From Bacillota bacterium (GTDB lineage: Bacteria; Bacillota; Clostridia; Lachnospirales; Lachnospiraceae), in contig JAFAGA010000011.1 of assembly GCA_023423045.1 (NCBI GenBank), positions 43,660 to 107,659 of the forward strand: 64,000 bases of DNA. The letters are read 5' to 3'. The notes below the pieces were generated by a model, which saw only the letters and a list, made by a program, of their open reading frames with translations, made no database searches and was not told the origin of the DNA. A program made the translations under genes and the position numbers. Positions 8,952 to 17,225 of this stretch are shown one piece after another (the stretch's first letter is position 1; each line of letters opens with the position of its first letter).

Positions 8952-9018
8952 GCGGATATCGGAAGCCGCACCACACGCTGATCTGCTGCTCCAGTATTCT
9001 ATCTCTCTTAATAAAATC

Positions 9019-9047
9019 TTTACAACAAACCCGATTATTGATATAAT
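9019..9047 (+). promoter_or_regulatory. Proximal sigma-A promoter of the aldolase gene
   Basis: TTTACA, a 17-base spacer and a consensus TATAAT lie 110 bases before the aldolase ATG. Spacing and -10 match the vegetative consensus, so this is the likely main promoter of the gene. Confidence 0.6.
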
Positions 9048-9157
9048 GAAGCAGCCAAAGCATGTACAGGATGTGTTTGGCTTTATCGCTGTTTCATGGA
9101 TTGGTTGGAGAGTTAAAGAAATATTCAAATAAATTTTATTATATGGAGGACATAATT

Positions 9158-10024
9158 ATGGCATTAGTATCAGCAAAAGAAATGCTTACCAAAGCAAAAC
9201 AGGGAAAGTATGCAGTAGGTCAGTTTAATATCAATAATCTGGAATGGACCAAGGCAGTACTGTTAACAGCGCAGGAGATGCAGTCTCCGGTAATTCTGGG
9301 TGTGTCCGAGGGTGCCGGTAAATATATGTGCGGCTATAAGACAGTTGTGGGCATGGTAAACGGAATGCTGGAGGAGTTAAAGATTACTGTTCCGGTAGCG
9401 CTTCATCTGGATCACGGCAGCTATGAAGGAGCTCTGGCTTGTATTGATGCAGGCTTTTCTTCCGTAATGTTTGACGGCTCCCATTATCCGATTGCCGAGA
9501 ATATTGCGAAGACAACGGAGCTGGTATCAATTTGTGACAGCAAGGGAATCTCCATCGAGGCAGAGGTTGGCTCTATCGGCGGCGAGGAAGACGGAGTTGT
9601 GGGAGCAGGTGAATGTGCCGATCCCGATGAGTGTAAGGCAATTGCGGATCTCGGAGTAACCATGCTGGCAGCAGGAATTGGCAATATTCATGGTAAATAT
9701 CCGGAGAACTGGGCTGGCTTAAGCTTTGAGACACTGGATGCAATCCAGCAAAGGACCGGTGATATGCCGTTGGTGCTTCATGGCGGCACCGGAATTCCGG
9801 AGGATATGATCAAGAAGGCAATTTCCCTCGGTGTTGCAAAAATTAACGTAAACACCGAATGCCAGTTGTCATTCCAGGAAGCAACCCGTAAATATATTGA
9901 AGATGGGAAGGATCTGACCGGCAAAGGCTTTGATCCTCGTAAGCTGCTTGCACCTGGAACCGAGGCGATTAAGGCGACTGTGAAGGAAAAGATGGGATTG
10001 TTCGGCTCTGTAGGTAAGGCATAA
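9158..10024 (+). CDS. fba: Class II fructose-1,6-bisphosphate aldolase
   Basis: A 288-residue zinc-dependent aldolase that splits fructose 1,6-bisphosphate to glyceraldehyde 3-phosphate and dihydroxyacetone phosphate in glycolysis. Visible are the catalytic/zinc segment HLDHGSYEGALACIDAGFSS, DGSHYPIAEN, the Glu-rich EAEVGSIGGEEDGV, the zinc His segment GIGNIHGKYP, LVLHGGTGIPED and the phosphate-binding NVNTECQL. Length and pattern fit the short Fba/GatY type, and the context gives no sign of tagatose use, so FBP aldolase is most likely. The start is set by ATGGAGGA eight bases upstream; an in-frame upstream extension from 9062 has no family resemblance. It stands alone, with two promoters in front. 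Confidence 0.95.
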   Translation: MALVSAKEMLTKAKQGKYAVGQFNINNLEWTKAVLLTAQEMQSPVILGVSEGAGKYMCGYKTVVGMVNGMLEELKITVPVALHLDHGSYEGALACIDAGFSSVMFDGSHYPIAENIAKTTELVSICDSKGISIEAEVGSIGGEEDGVVGAGECADPDECKAIADLGVTMLAAGIGNIHGKYPENWAGLSFETLDAIQQRTGDMPLVLHGGTGIPEDMIKKAISLGVAKINVNTECQLSFQEATRKYIEDGKDLTGKGFDPRKLLAPGTEAIKATVKEKMGLFGSVGKA

Positions 10025-10053
10025 AGAAGCACCGGAACATCAAAGATGAATAG

Positions 10054-10125
10054 GGCATGCTGTATAGGAAGCAGGAGAAGTTCTCTGTCAAGCAGACAGG
10101 GTACGGCTCAGGTCCACAGCATGCC
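10054..10125 (+). terminator. Long-loop hairpin after the aldolase gene
   Basis: GGCATGCTGT and ACAGCATGCC form a 10-bp stem around a 52-base loop that itself can fold (CTGTC-aagca-GACAG). TTTATTATAT follows. It probably ends the aldolase transcript. Confidence 0.6.
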
Positions 10126-10133
10126 TTTATTAT

Positions 10134-10160
10134 ATCATGAACATAAACCATGTTCATGAT
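10134..10160. repeat. 11-bp perfect hairpin
   Basis: ATCATGAACAT-AAACC-ATGTTCATGAT is a tight 11-bp hairpin nine bases after the presumed terminator of the aldolase. Apart from these two structures and the promoter before the hydrolase, the gap from 10025 to 10405 shows no gene. Confidence 0.6.
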
Positions 10161-10334
10161 CTCCAGCTCCGATCGCATACTCACAAGCAAGCTTGCAGCA
10201 TGCTCACTCCGCTTTCATTGTGTCATGAAATTCTATTGAAGTAGAGCGTAATTGAATATTGAAATTGGACCGGAAATCCTCTGTATTGACAGTAATAGAC
10301 TGAATTTCCAGCAGATACCACATGCATTTGAGGG

Positions 10335-10367
10335 AAATATGTTATATAATACACATGTAACATATTT
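10335..10367 (+). promoter_or_regulatory. TATAAT box flanked by a 10-bp inverted repeat
   Basis: AAATATGTTA and TAACATATTT flank a consensus TATAAT (10345-10350) directly upstream of the SH3/NlpC gene. The layout suggests a repressor operator over the promoter, of the kind bound by dimeric repressors. No clear -35 box was found. Confidence 0.45.
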
Positions 10368-10405
10368 AACAATTTTGTAACAACTTGCTTACATAAGGAG
10401 GAACT

Positions 10406-11653
10406 ATGGTATCAGTACATAAGATTGCAGCATGCATGCTGGTAGGAACCCTAACCTTTGCAGGACAGACTCAAGTGGCAAAAGCGTCGGAAACACCGGT
10501 TGCCGGGATAGATTTGATACTGTCGGATTATTATATTGGAGCGCCAAATTATAATCTGGCAATGTCAGCACTGTTATCGAACCAGCAGGAGGATATGAAG
10601 CTTGCTTTTGCCGATGTGAATAACTATGTCAATATAAGAAAAGAAGCAAATGAAGAGAGCGAGATACTGGGAAAGCTATACAAGGACAGTGCGGCGACAA
10701 TTCTTGGTGAGGAAGACGGCTGGTATCAGGTTAAATCGGGAAGCGTCACAGGTTATGTTAAGGGAGATTATTTGATTACCGGCAAAGAGGCGCAGGAATA
10801 TTCCGAACAGGTGGGGAAGACGGTAGCTACCGTGACGGCCACCACCCTGCGGGTAAGAGAGAAGGCCTCCGCCAAATCCACAACACTTACCCTAATCCCC
10901 GTCGGAGAGGAGTATAAGGTTACCAAAGAGAAGAAGGAGTGGGTCAAAATTGTAGTCGATGAGTCCACCAACGGATATGTCTCCAAGGATTATGTTGAAC
11001 TCTCCAAGGTATATGATGAGGCAATTTCAATCGAGGAGGAGCAGGCCGAATTGGCGAGACAGCAGTCTTACAGCCTCCGCACCGCATCAGGCAGCTCGGA
11101 AAGCTCGGGATCCTCGTCAAGAGCCTCAAGCAGCAGTTCGTCGGGGACAGGAAATTCAAGCAGCAGCTCAGGCGGTTCAAGCAGTTCAGGGAATTCAAGC
11201 AGCTCGGGCAGTTCAAGCAGCTCAGGGAATTCAAGTAGCTCAGGCAGTTCAAGCAGCTCAAACAACTCAAGCAATAACTCAGGAAGCACATCATCTCTTC
11301 GGCAGCGGATTGTTAGTTATGCACTTAAGTTTGAAGGAAATCCGTATGTTTGGGGTGGAACCAGTCTAACCAGGGGAGCGGACTGCTCCGGTTTTACTCA
11401 ATCGGTATTTGAGGATTTCGGTATCTATATTCCAAGAACCTCAAAGGAACAGGCATACAGCGGAAAAAGAGTCAGTCTAAATGAGATACGACCGGGAGAT
11501 TTGATCTTCTACCGGAGAAATGGATCCATTAACCATGTTGCATTGTATATCGGCAGCGGTAAGGTTATCGGTGCCAAAAGCTCAGGAGAAGGTATCCGGA
11601 TTACCAGTTATAATTATAGAACACCTTATAAGGCAGTGAGCTATATCAACTAA
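10406..11653 (+). CDS. Secreted SH3-domain NlpC/P60 peptidoglycan hydrolase
   Basis: A 415-residue exported cell-wall endopeptidase. It has a signal peptide (residues 1-28, ending AKAS), two bacterial SH3 domains (about 70-128 and 137-195) for wall binding, a Gln/Glu-rich helix, then a Ser/Gly-only linker of about 70 residues and a C-terminal NlpC/P60 domain with catalytic Cys327 (GADCSGF) and His377 (INHVALYIG). Such enzymes cut gamma-D-glutamyl-diaminopimelate links in stem peptides. The linker DNA is an AGCAGCTCAGGC-like repeat, so its length is probably variable between strains. AAGGAGG precedes the ATG. Followed by its own terminator. Confidence 0.95.
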   Translation: MVSVHKIAACMLVGTLTFAGQTQVAKASETPVAGIDLILSDYYIGAPNYNLAMSALLSNQQEDMKLAFADVNNYVNIRKEANEESEILGKLYKDSAATILGEEDGWYQVKSGSVTGYVKGDYLITGKEAQEYSEQVGKTVATVTATTLRVREKASAKSTTLTLIPVGEEYKVTKEKKEWVKIVVDESTNGYVSKDYVELSKVYDEAISIEEEQAELARQQSYSLRTASGSSESSGSSSRASSSSSSGTGNSSSSSGGSSSSGNSSSSGSSSSSGNSSSSGSSSSSNNSSNNSGSTSSLRQRIVSYALKFEGNPYVWGGTSLTRGADCSGFTQSVFEDFGIYIPRTSKEQAYSGKRVSLNEIRPGDLIFYRRNGSINHVALYIGSGKVIGAKSSGEGIRITSYNYRTPYKAVSYIN

Positions 11654-11693
11654 TAGTTACGATTATAAGAGTGCCAATTCATAATACATATGG

Positions 11694-11734
11694 GGAGCCT
11701 GTAGCATCCGTTAGGGAAGCGACAGGCTCCTTTT
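11694..11734 (+). terminator. Rho-independent terminator of the NlpC/P60 gene
   Basis: GGAGCCTGT / ACAGGCTCC stem with a 19-base loop, followed by TTTT. Confidence 0.8.
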
Positions 11735-11916
11735 GGATACAATGGGCTGAACCGGACGCGACTGTAACGAGGGAATGATAAAAACTGTTTTGGTACTAGA
11801 CAAAGATAGAGCATTTGAATTATAGTATTATTGTGGTTTTGAAGAAATCAGAATGAAAAGATGATTTATAATTAAGGAGTAGTTACTTGAATTTATAGGA
11901 AAGGAGGATATGCTGT

Positions 11917-12726
11917 ATGGATTGGCTTATGAACCTGAATCCGGTGCTGCAGGCTCTGATGGCAACCCTGTTTACATGGTTTGTCACGGCTTTGGGGGCA
12001 GCCACGGTATTCATATTTAAAACCATTAATAAAAAGGTATTAAATGGCATGCTGGGGTTTGCGGCCGGGGTTATGATTGCTGCCAGCTTCTGGTCTCTTT
12101 TATCTCCTGCCATAGACATGGCGGAGGAGGCGGGTATGATTGCCTGGGTTCCGGCGGTGATTGGATTTCTGGCAGGAGGCGCTTTTTTGTGGCTGGTGGA
12201 TGTGATTATGCCTCACTTGCATATAGGGCCGCAGGAAGAGCCGGAGGGTATAAAAACGGGCTGGAAGAGGAGTGTCTTACTTGTTCTGGCAATTACACTT
12301 CATAATATTCCGGAGGGATTGGCGGTTGGTGTTGCCTTTGGAGCGGTTGCTTCCAACTTTCCGGCGGCATCTTTGACGGGGGCCATTGTGCTTGCCATTG
12401 GTATCGGACTGCAGAATTTTCCGGAGGGTGCAGCGGTATCCGTGCCTCTTCGAAGGGAAGGCTTGAGCCGCTGGAAAAGCTTTGTTTACGGGCAGGCTTC
12501 GGGACTGGTGGAGCCCCTGGCCGGTGTGCTGGGCGCAGTGGCGGTAGTGGCCATGAAGCCGATACTTCCCTATGCGTTATCTTTTGCCGCGGGAGCGATG
12601 ATTTATGTTGTGGTAGAGGAGTTGATTCCGGAAGCACAGCAGGAGAAGCAGCATTCCAATATCGGCACCGTAGGTGCCATGCTGGGATTTGCCGTGATGA
12701 TGCTGCTGGATGTGGCATTGGGATAA
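11917..12726 (+). CDS. ZIP family divalent metal transporter
   Basis: A 269-residue integral membrane protein with about eight hydrophobic segments, matching the bacterial ZupT/GufA branch of the ZIP family. The binuclear metal site is visible in the two conserved helices: [14 protein letters not shown] (helix IV, near residue 128) and [14 protein letters not shown] (helix V, near residue 165). It would import zinc or a related divalent ion. The helix V motif has Asn-Phe-Pro-Glu-Gly in place of the His-containing version, as in the GufA subgroup. AAAGGAGG lies before the ATG. It stands alone, with strong hairpins behind it; no metal-regulator site recognised. Confidence 0.95.
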   Translation: MDWLMNLNPVLQALMATLFTWFVTALGAATVFIFKTINKKVLNGMLGFAAGVMIAASFWSLLSPAIDMAEEAGMIAWVPAVIGFLAGGAFLWLVDVIMPHLHIGPQEEPEGIKTGWKRSVLLVLAITLHNIPEGLAVGVAFGAVASNFPAASLTGAIVLAIGIGLQNFPEGAAVSVPLRREGLSRWKSFVYGQASGLVEPLAGVLGAVAVVAMKPILPYALSFAAGAMIYVVVEELIPEAQQEKQHSNIGTVGAMLGFAVMMLLDVALG

Positions 12727-12730
12727 GAAC

Positions 12731-12778
12731 GTTACTGTTCACGGAACTGCTGTATTTTGCAGTGGAGTGAACAGTAAC
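12731..12778 (+). terminator. Hairpin terminator of the ZIP gene
   Basis: GTTACTGTTCAC / GTGAACAGTAAC, a 12-bp perfect stem with an inner ACTGC/GCAGT stem, directly after the stop. No clear T tract. Confidence 0.65.
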
Positions 12779-12946
12779 ATAAGAGCAAACAAATTATATA
12801 AAATACATTAAAGTACTTGAAAAATTTACGCAAAGGAAATATAATGTATTTATAAAGAAATTTGTCGAATATTGATGAATGAGTTGTTTGTTATTCCTGA
12901 TTGCCTACCCCTCACATTTATCCCATATATCCCCATAAAGATTCAA

Positions 12947-12991
12947 GGAAGACACCGCATTTCCCGTGGTAACGGGGATGCGGTGTCTTCC
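12947..12991. terminator. Bidirectional terminator-like hairpin
   Basis: GGAAGACACCGCAT / ATGCGGTGTCTTCC is a 14-bp perfect stem, with an additional inner CCCGT/ACGGG stem, between converging genes. A pyrimidine run (TTTCC) follows on the plus strand. Apart from the three hairpins, the 12727-13097 gap shows no gene. Confidence 0.6.
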
Positions 12992-13005
12992 TTTCCTATG
13001 TAATA

Positions 13006-13057
13006 AAGAAGGCTGCCGCCCGGAATACTTTGCGATACTCCGGGCGGCAGCCTTCTT
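13006..13057 (-). terminator. Terminator of the OadB/OadG operon
   Basis: AAGAAGGCTGCCGCCCGGA and its exact inverse form a 19-bp stem with a 14-base loop just downstream of the small OadG-like gene, the strongest hairpin of the window. Confidence 0.8.
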
Positions 13058-13097
13058 CATAATACCTTAAAAACAGCGCTTTGCTGTTTTGCAAGAT

Positions 13098-13238
13098 TTA
13101 TTCTTCCTCTGACTTCTTCGGACCTGAAGATATCTTTCCAAGCAGAACTACGATGAAAGTCAATAAGAGAATTACAGCGAATAAGGAAAGCATGCCCTTA
13201 CCCATAATTTCTAATGAATAGATAAAATTCTGTTCCAT
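13098..13238 (-). CDS. OadG-like small subunit of a sodium-pump decarboxylase
   Basis: A 46-codon gene read on the minus strand 16 bases after oadB, with AAAGGAG before its ATG. The protein is one membrane helix (MLSLFAVILLLTFIVVLLG, residues 16-34) after SLEIMGKG and before a charged tail ending KKSEEE. The Gly-Lys-Gly-Met before the helix and the position beside OadB are typical of gamma (OadG/MmdD) subunits, which tether and assemble the decarboxylase; usual members are 60-120 residues, so this is a minimal form. The assignment rests on topology and context rather than strong sequence identity. No alpha (carboxyltransferase) or biotin-carrier gene lies nearby. Confidence 0.75.
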   Translation of the reverse strand: MEQNFIYSLEIMGKGMLSLFAVILLLTFIVVLLGKISSGPKKSEEE

Positions 13239-13254
13239 AGTAAGCTCCTTTCCA

Positions 13255-14409
13255 TTAGCCTGCCATATTTTTCAGGATCTCGGTAACGATTTTAATTACA
13301 ACACCGCCAGCAACAACGGAACCGATCTGGCCGGACACATTAGCGCTGATAGCATGCATTAAAAGGTGGTTCGAGGGATCTTCCTTCAAGCCCATCTTCT
13401 GGATAACACGCGCGGACATGGGAAATGCGGAGATACCCGCAGCACCTACCATGGGGTTGATCTTATTCTTGCGGAAGAACAGGTTCAGCAGCTTAGCGAA
13501 CAAGACGCCGCCGATACTATCCATCACGAAGGCAATCAATCCAAGGCCCATAATTAATAAGGTGTCAAGACTAACAAAAGCCTCTGCCTGCATACTGAAG
13601 GAGATGGTAATACCGAGAAGCAGGGTGATCAGGTTGGAAAGACCATCCTGAGCGGTGTCGGACAAGCTTCCCAGAACGCCGCATTCCCGGATTAAGTTAC
13701 CGAACATCAGGAAACCTACCAGGGCCACTGACTGGGGTGCAATCAGACCGGCGATAACGGTTACGATAATCGGGAACGTAATTCTGCTCAGCTTGGTAAC
13801 GGACTTGGGATTGTAGTCCATACGGATCATACGTTCCTTCTTTGTAGTTACCAGCTTGATGGCAAGGGGCTGAACGATGGGAACCAATGCCATATAGGAA
13901 TATGCCGCGACGGCAATTGCCCCTATATACTTGGAATTCAAAATCTGGGATACCAGAATGGAAGTAGGGCCGTCAGCTGCACCGATGATACCGATGGAAG
14001 CCGCATCCGCCAAATCAAATCCCAGCAGTGTTGCAAGAGATATGGTAAAGAAAATACCAAATTGGGCTGCTGCACCAAATAAGAACATCTTGGGGTTGGA
14101 AAGCAGCGGACCGAAATCAATCATGGCACCGATACCGATAAACAGCAAGATGGGCAGAGCCTCGGATGCTTCAATACCGGTTTCAAATAACCACTGAATA
14201 ATACCGTGTGTGTTGCCGACACCCTCCAGTGTCTGGTCTAATACACCGGAAAAGGGAAGGTTAACTAATATTGCACCAAATCCCATTGGCAGGAGCAGTG
14301 AGGGTTCGAATCCCTTCTCAATGGCCAGATAAATCAAAATAGCGCCCACAAGATACATTACACACTGCTGCCAAGTAATTGCCATAATACCTGACAATAA
14401 GAAATCCAT
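13255..14409 (-). CDS. Na+-transporting decarboxylase beta subunit (OadB/MmdB/GcdB)
   Basis: A 384-residue integral membrane protein, the carboxybiotin decarboxylase that exports Na+ while releasing CO2 in oxaloacetate, methylmalonyl-CoA or glutaconyl-CoA decarboxylases. Characteristic segments are EKGFEPSLLLPMGFGAILVN, IGIIGAADGPTSI (with the conserved Asp), AAYSYMALVPIVQPLAI, FGNLIRECGVLGSL and the C-terminal AISANVSGQIGSV. Length is near the usual 375-430. The start is set by AAGGAGGA eight bases before ATG; a longer frame to 14472 adds unrelated residues. Coexpressed with the OadG-like gene. Which decarboxylase it serves is not known because the alpha subunit is elsewhere. Confidence 0.94.
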   Translation of the reverse strand: MDFLLSGIMAITWQQCVMYLVGAILIYLAIEKGFEPSLLLPMGFGAILVNLPFSGVLDQTLEGVGNTHGIIQWLFETGIEASEALPILLFIGIGAMIDFGPLLSNPKMFLFGAAAQFGIFFTISLATLLGFDLADAASIGIIGAADGPTSILVSQILNSKYIGAIAVAAYSYMALVPIVQPLAIKLVTTKKERMIRMDYNPKSVTKLSRITFPIIVTVIAGLIAPQSVALVGFLMFGNLIRECGVLGSLSDTAQDGLSNLITLLLGITISFSMQAEAFVSLDTLLIMGLGLIAFVMDSIGGVLFAKLLNLFFRKNKINPMVGAAGISAFPMSARVIQKMGLKEDPSNHLLMHAISANVSGQIGSVVAGGVVIKIVTEILKNMAG

Positions 14410-14473
14410 AAAATAGTCCTCCTTAGCATGATGGTCATTTCTCAAGCACATATCATGGCATAACATACACACA

Positions 14474-14503
14474 CGGATATCATGTCACCAGACATAATAT
14501 CCG
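14474..14503 (-). promoter_or_regulatory. Stem-loop in the oadB leader
   Basis: CGGATATCATGTC and GACATAATATCCG form a 13-bp inverted repeat (one mismatch, 4-base loop) 65 bases before the oadB start. It may be an operator or an mRNA leader structure. The rest of the 14410-14992 divergent gap is AT-rich promoter DNA without a gene. Confidence 0.4.
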
Positions 14504-14892
14504 CGCCGAAGGTCGCGAGTGCACATACTGACATGAATTGCCATACCACGGACGCTTACGGACACGGTATGAATATGCATATTTTCATGCTGTTAATTTA
14601 GATTTGAGAGAAATGACAAGTTTATGAAATTGGTTTTATTGTAGCTCATTTCTACGGTTTATGTCAATGAATTTTCGAGATATTGTGTTCTATTTTATCT
14701 GTTTTATCTCATATAGTTATTCTGGATTCTACATAAGGTAATATTCACGAAAGAAATTACAAATGGATTGTAAATACGTACAAATAGAAAGGACATGAAA
14801 TGTGCAAATAGCACAAATATATGGTTAAAATATGTAAAATAATATTATGAAATAAGCATTATGACGTAAATGAGCAATTGAATACTTTCCTG

Positions 14893-14921
14893 TTGCACAT
14901 TTTTTATAAACGTGATAGTAT
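14893..14921 (+). promoter_or_regulatory. Sigma-A promoter of the pyrophosphatase gene
   Basis: TTGCAC, a 17-base spacer and TAGTAT lie about 70 bases before the start of the membrane pyrophosphatase. Confidence 0.5.
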
Positions 14922-14992
14922 TTGAGGCAAAGCGAATTTTTTTTGCTGATTAATCGGGATGCATAGAGTGTTCCGATAACAAAGAAAGGGAG

Positions 14993-17107
14993 ATGAACAT
15001 TTTGAGTTTAGGCGTTTTGTTTTTCCAAATTGTTTCAATTGTTATTGCATTTCTCTCGTTTGGTGCCGCTTTCTGGCTTTACAAATGGGTAGAAAAACAA
15101 CCTTCCTCAAACAAAAAAATTGCAGAGGTCAGTAAGCTGATCCGTAACGGAGCTTACACATTCTTAAATAAAGAATTTAAGACCCTGGCAAAGTTTTGTA
15201 CCGTTGTAGCACTAATTATTCTGATTTTCCTGCCGGGACCCATATGGAAGGGGAATGTTATAGAGAACCTGCTGATGGCAGTTTCCTATATCTTCGGTAC
15301 GGTATTCTCCGGAATCGCAGGCAAGATCGGTATCAGTATCGCGACCATTGCGAATGTGAAAGCGGCTGAAACAGCAACCAAGGGAATTAAGCCGTCCTTT
15401 ATGTCGGGCTTCCGCGGCGGTGCCGTTATGGGTATGGCAGTGGTTGGCTCCAGCTTGCTGGGCGTAACCCTGGTGCTTCTTGCAACAGACAACACAACAG
15501 CTCTTTTAGGCTTCAGCTTCGGTGCCAGTTCCATGGCTCTCTTCGCAAAAGCAGGCGGCGGTATCTTCACTAAGACAGCCGACATCAGTGCCGACCTTTG
15601 CGGAAAGGTTGAACTTGGTATCCCCGAGGATGACCCGAGAAACCCTGCGGTAATCGCGGACAACGTTGGTGACAATGTTGGTGACGTTGCGGGTATGGGT
15701 GCGGACCTCTTCGACTCTAACGTAGCTTCTATGGCAGCAGCGCTGGTTATGGCCTCCGCTCTTGATAAAGTTGCCGGCGGTACCGGTAATGCAGCCATGG
15801 TATTCTGCTATGCAGCAATCGGTTTATTTGCTTCCATGATCGGTGTATTGACCGCTAAGATGAAAGAAGGCGGAGATCCGACCAGAGCTTTAAATTCCAA
15901 TACATATGTTACTACAGTATTATTCGGTGTTTTAACAGCGATAGCTACCTGGGCATTTGATTTTGAATGGCGCATCTGGGCAGCCAGCGCGATTGGCTTA
16001 GTCGTCGGCGTGGTTATCGGTCTGGCAAGTGACTACTTTACCGATGATAAGAAGCGTCCGGTTCATGAAGTGGCAAAGGCCTGCGAATCCGGTCCGGCCT
16101 TTACGATCTTGTCCGGTATTTCCTATGGATTAATGAGTGCTCTTCCGTCCATGATCGGTATCGGCGTATCCGCACTTGCGGCTTATAAGATTTGTGAGCC
16201 TCTCGGAGAGGGATATCCGATGTTCGGTATTTCTATGGCAGCAGTGGGTATGTTATCCATCGTTGGTATGATCATTTCTAACGATGCCTATGGTCCGATC
16301 GTTGATAACGCCCGTGGTCTGGTTGAAATGGGTAATCTGGGGGATAAAGCCCTTGAGATTACCGATTCCCTTGACAGCGCCGGCAATACGGTTAAGGCTG
16401 TTACCAAGGGCTTTGCAATCGGCGCAGCTGGTCTTACGGTTATCTCCTTATTGGGCGCGTTCATGAGCGAGGTAAATTCTGCGGCAGTGGATCTAGGTAT
16501 TGTTGAAGAAGGAGTTAAGTATATTCAGGGCTTTGATATAATCAATCCGGTGGTATTTTTCGGACTGCTCTTCGGCGCAGCTATTCCCGCATTGTTCTCC
16601 GCCATGTTAATGCTGGGTGTTGACCGCAATGCACAGCGTATGGTTGCTGAGATTCACCGTCAGTTCAGAGAAATTGCCGGTCTGAAGGAAGGCAAGGAAG
16701 GCGTTGTTCCGGAATATGATAAATGTATTGAGATTGCTACGGTAGGCGCAATCAAAGAGCTTATTCCTGCAGGTTTAATGACCATTATTGCCACCCTGCT
16801 GGTAGGCTTTATCGGCGGCGTACAGGCGATCGGTGGATTTATTACCGGTAATATCATCAGCGGTTTACTGTTCGCGTTGTTCATGTCCAATTCCGGCGGT
16901 CTGTGGGATAATACCAAGAAATACATTGAAGCAGGCAATAACGGCGGAAAGAATTCAGAGGCACATAAGGCTGGTGTAGTTGGTGATACGGTAGGCGATC
17001 CTTTCAAGGATACAGCGGGTCCCTCCATTAATACTCAGATTACTGTAGTATCTCTGGTTGCATCCTTAACCGCTACCATTTTCCTTACCTTCTCCATCTT
17101 TGGATAA
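14993..17107 (+). CDS. hppA: Membrane-bound ion-pumping pyrophosphatase
   Basis: A 704-residue, about 16-helix pump that couples PPi hydrolysis to ion export. Active-site motifs are GGGIFTKTADISADLCGKVE (about residue 184-203), DDPRNPAVIADNVGDNVGDV and the C-terminal GDTVGDPFKDTAGPS. The K+-dependence signature reads GNTVKAVTKGFAIG, with Lys and Thr at the positions where K+-dependent enzymes have Ala; by published rules this marks the K+-independent type, all known members of which pump H+. That is an inference from one motif. Start ATG follows AAAGGGAG. It sits divergent to oadB, so two ion-motive systems adjoin. It would save energy from PPi made in biosynthesis. Confidence 0.96.
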   Translation: MNILSLGVLFFQIVSIVIAFLSFGAAFWLYKWVEKQPSSNKKIAEVSKLIRNGAYTFLNKEFKTLAKFCTVVALIILIFLPGPIWKGNVIENLLMAVSYIFGTVFSGIAGKIGISIATIANVKAAETATKGIKPSFMSGFRGGAVMGMAVVGSSLLGVTLVLLATDNTTALLGFSFGASSMALFAKAGGGIFTKTADISADLCGKVELGIPEDDPRNPAVIADNVGDNVGDVAGMGADLFDSNVASMAAALVMASALDKVAGGTGNAAMVFCYAAIGLFASMIGVLTAKMKEGGDPTRALNSNTYVTTVLFGVLTAIATWAFDFEWRIWAASAIGLVVGVVIGLASDYFTDDKKRPVHEVAKACESGPAFTILSGISYGLMSALPSMIGIGVSALAAYKICEPLGEGYPMFGISMAAVGMLSIVGMIISNDAYGPIVDNARGLVEMGNLGDKALEITDSLDSAGNTVKAVTKGFAIGAAGLTVISLLGAFMSEVNSAAVDLGIVEEGVKYIQGFDIINPVVFFGLLFGAAIPALFSAMLMLGVDRNAQRMVAEIHRQFREIAGLKEGKEGVVPEYDKCIEIATVGAIKELIPAGLMTIIATLLVGFIGGVQAIGGFITGNIISGLLFALFMSNSGGLWDNTKKYIEAGNNGGKNSEAHKAGVVGDTVGDPFKDTAGPSINTQITVVSLVASLTATIFLTFSIFG

Positions 17108-17172
17108 GAATTTGCTTAATCGCATGATAGCATCATTATTATATTAGAGTATTAATATGAAGTATTAATATG

Positions 17173-17225
17173 GCCCTCCTTCGGCAGCCGGAATACGGGA
17201 ACTCTGCCAAAAGGGGGGCTTATTT
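17173..17225. terminator. Terminator between pyrophosphatase and AraC genes
   Basis: GCCCTCCTTCGGCAG pairs (with G-T and a few mismatches) with CTGCCAAAAGGGGGGC; TTATTTTATT follows. It serves two converging genes. Confidence 0.65.

Noticed and set aside
10944..11369. Repetitive Leu/Cys/Pro-rich and Gln/Ala-rich frames over the Ser-linker
   Set aside because: Other-frame readings of the AGCAGC-type repeat coding for the Ser/Gly linker.
15286..15798. 170-codon minus-strand frame in the pyrophosphatase gene
   Set aside because: Shadow of a highly conserved gene; composition mirrors the codon use of the plus strand.
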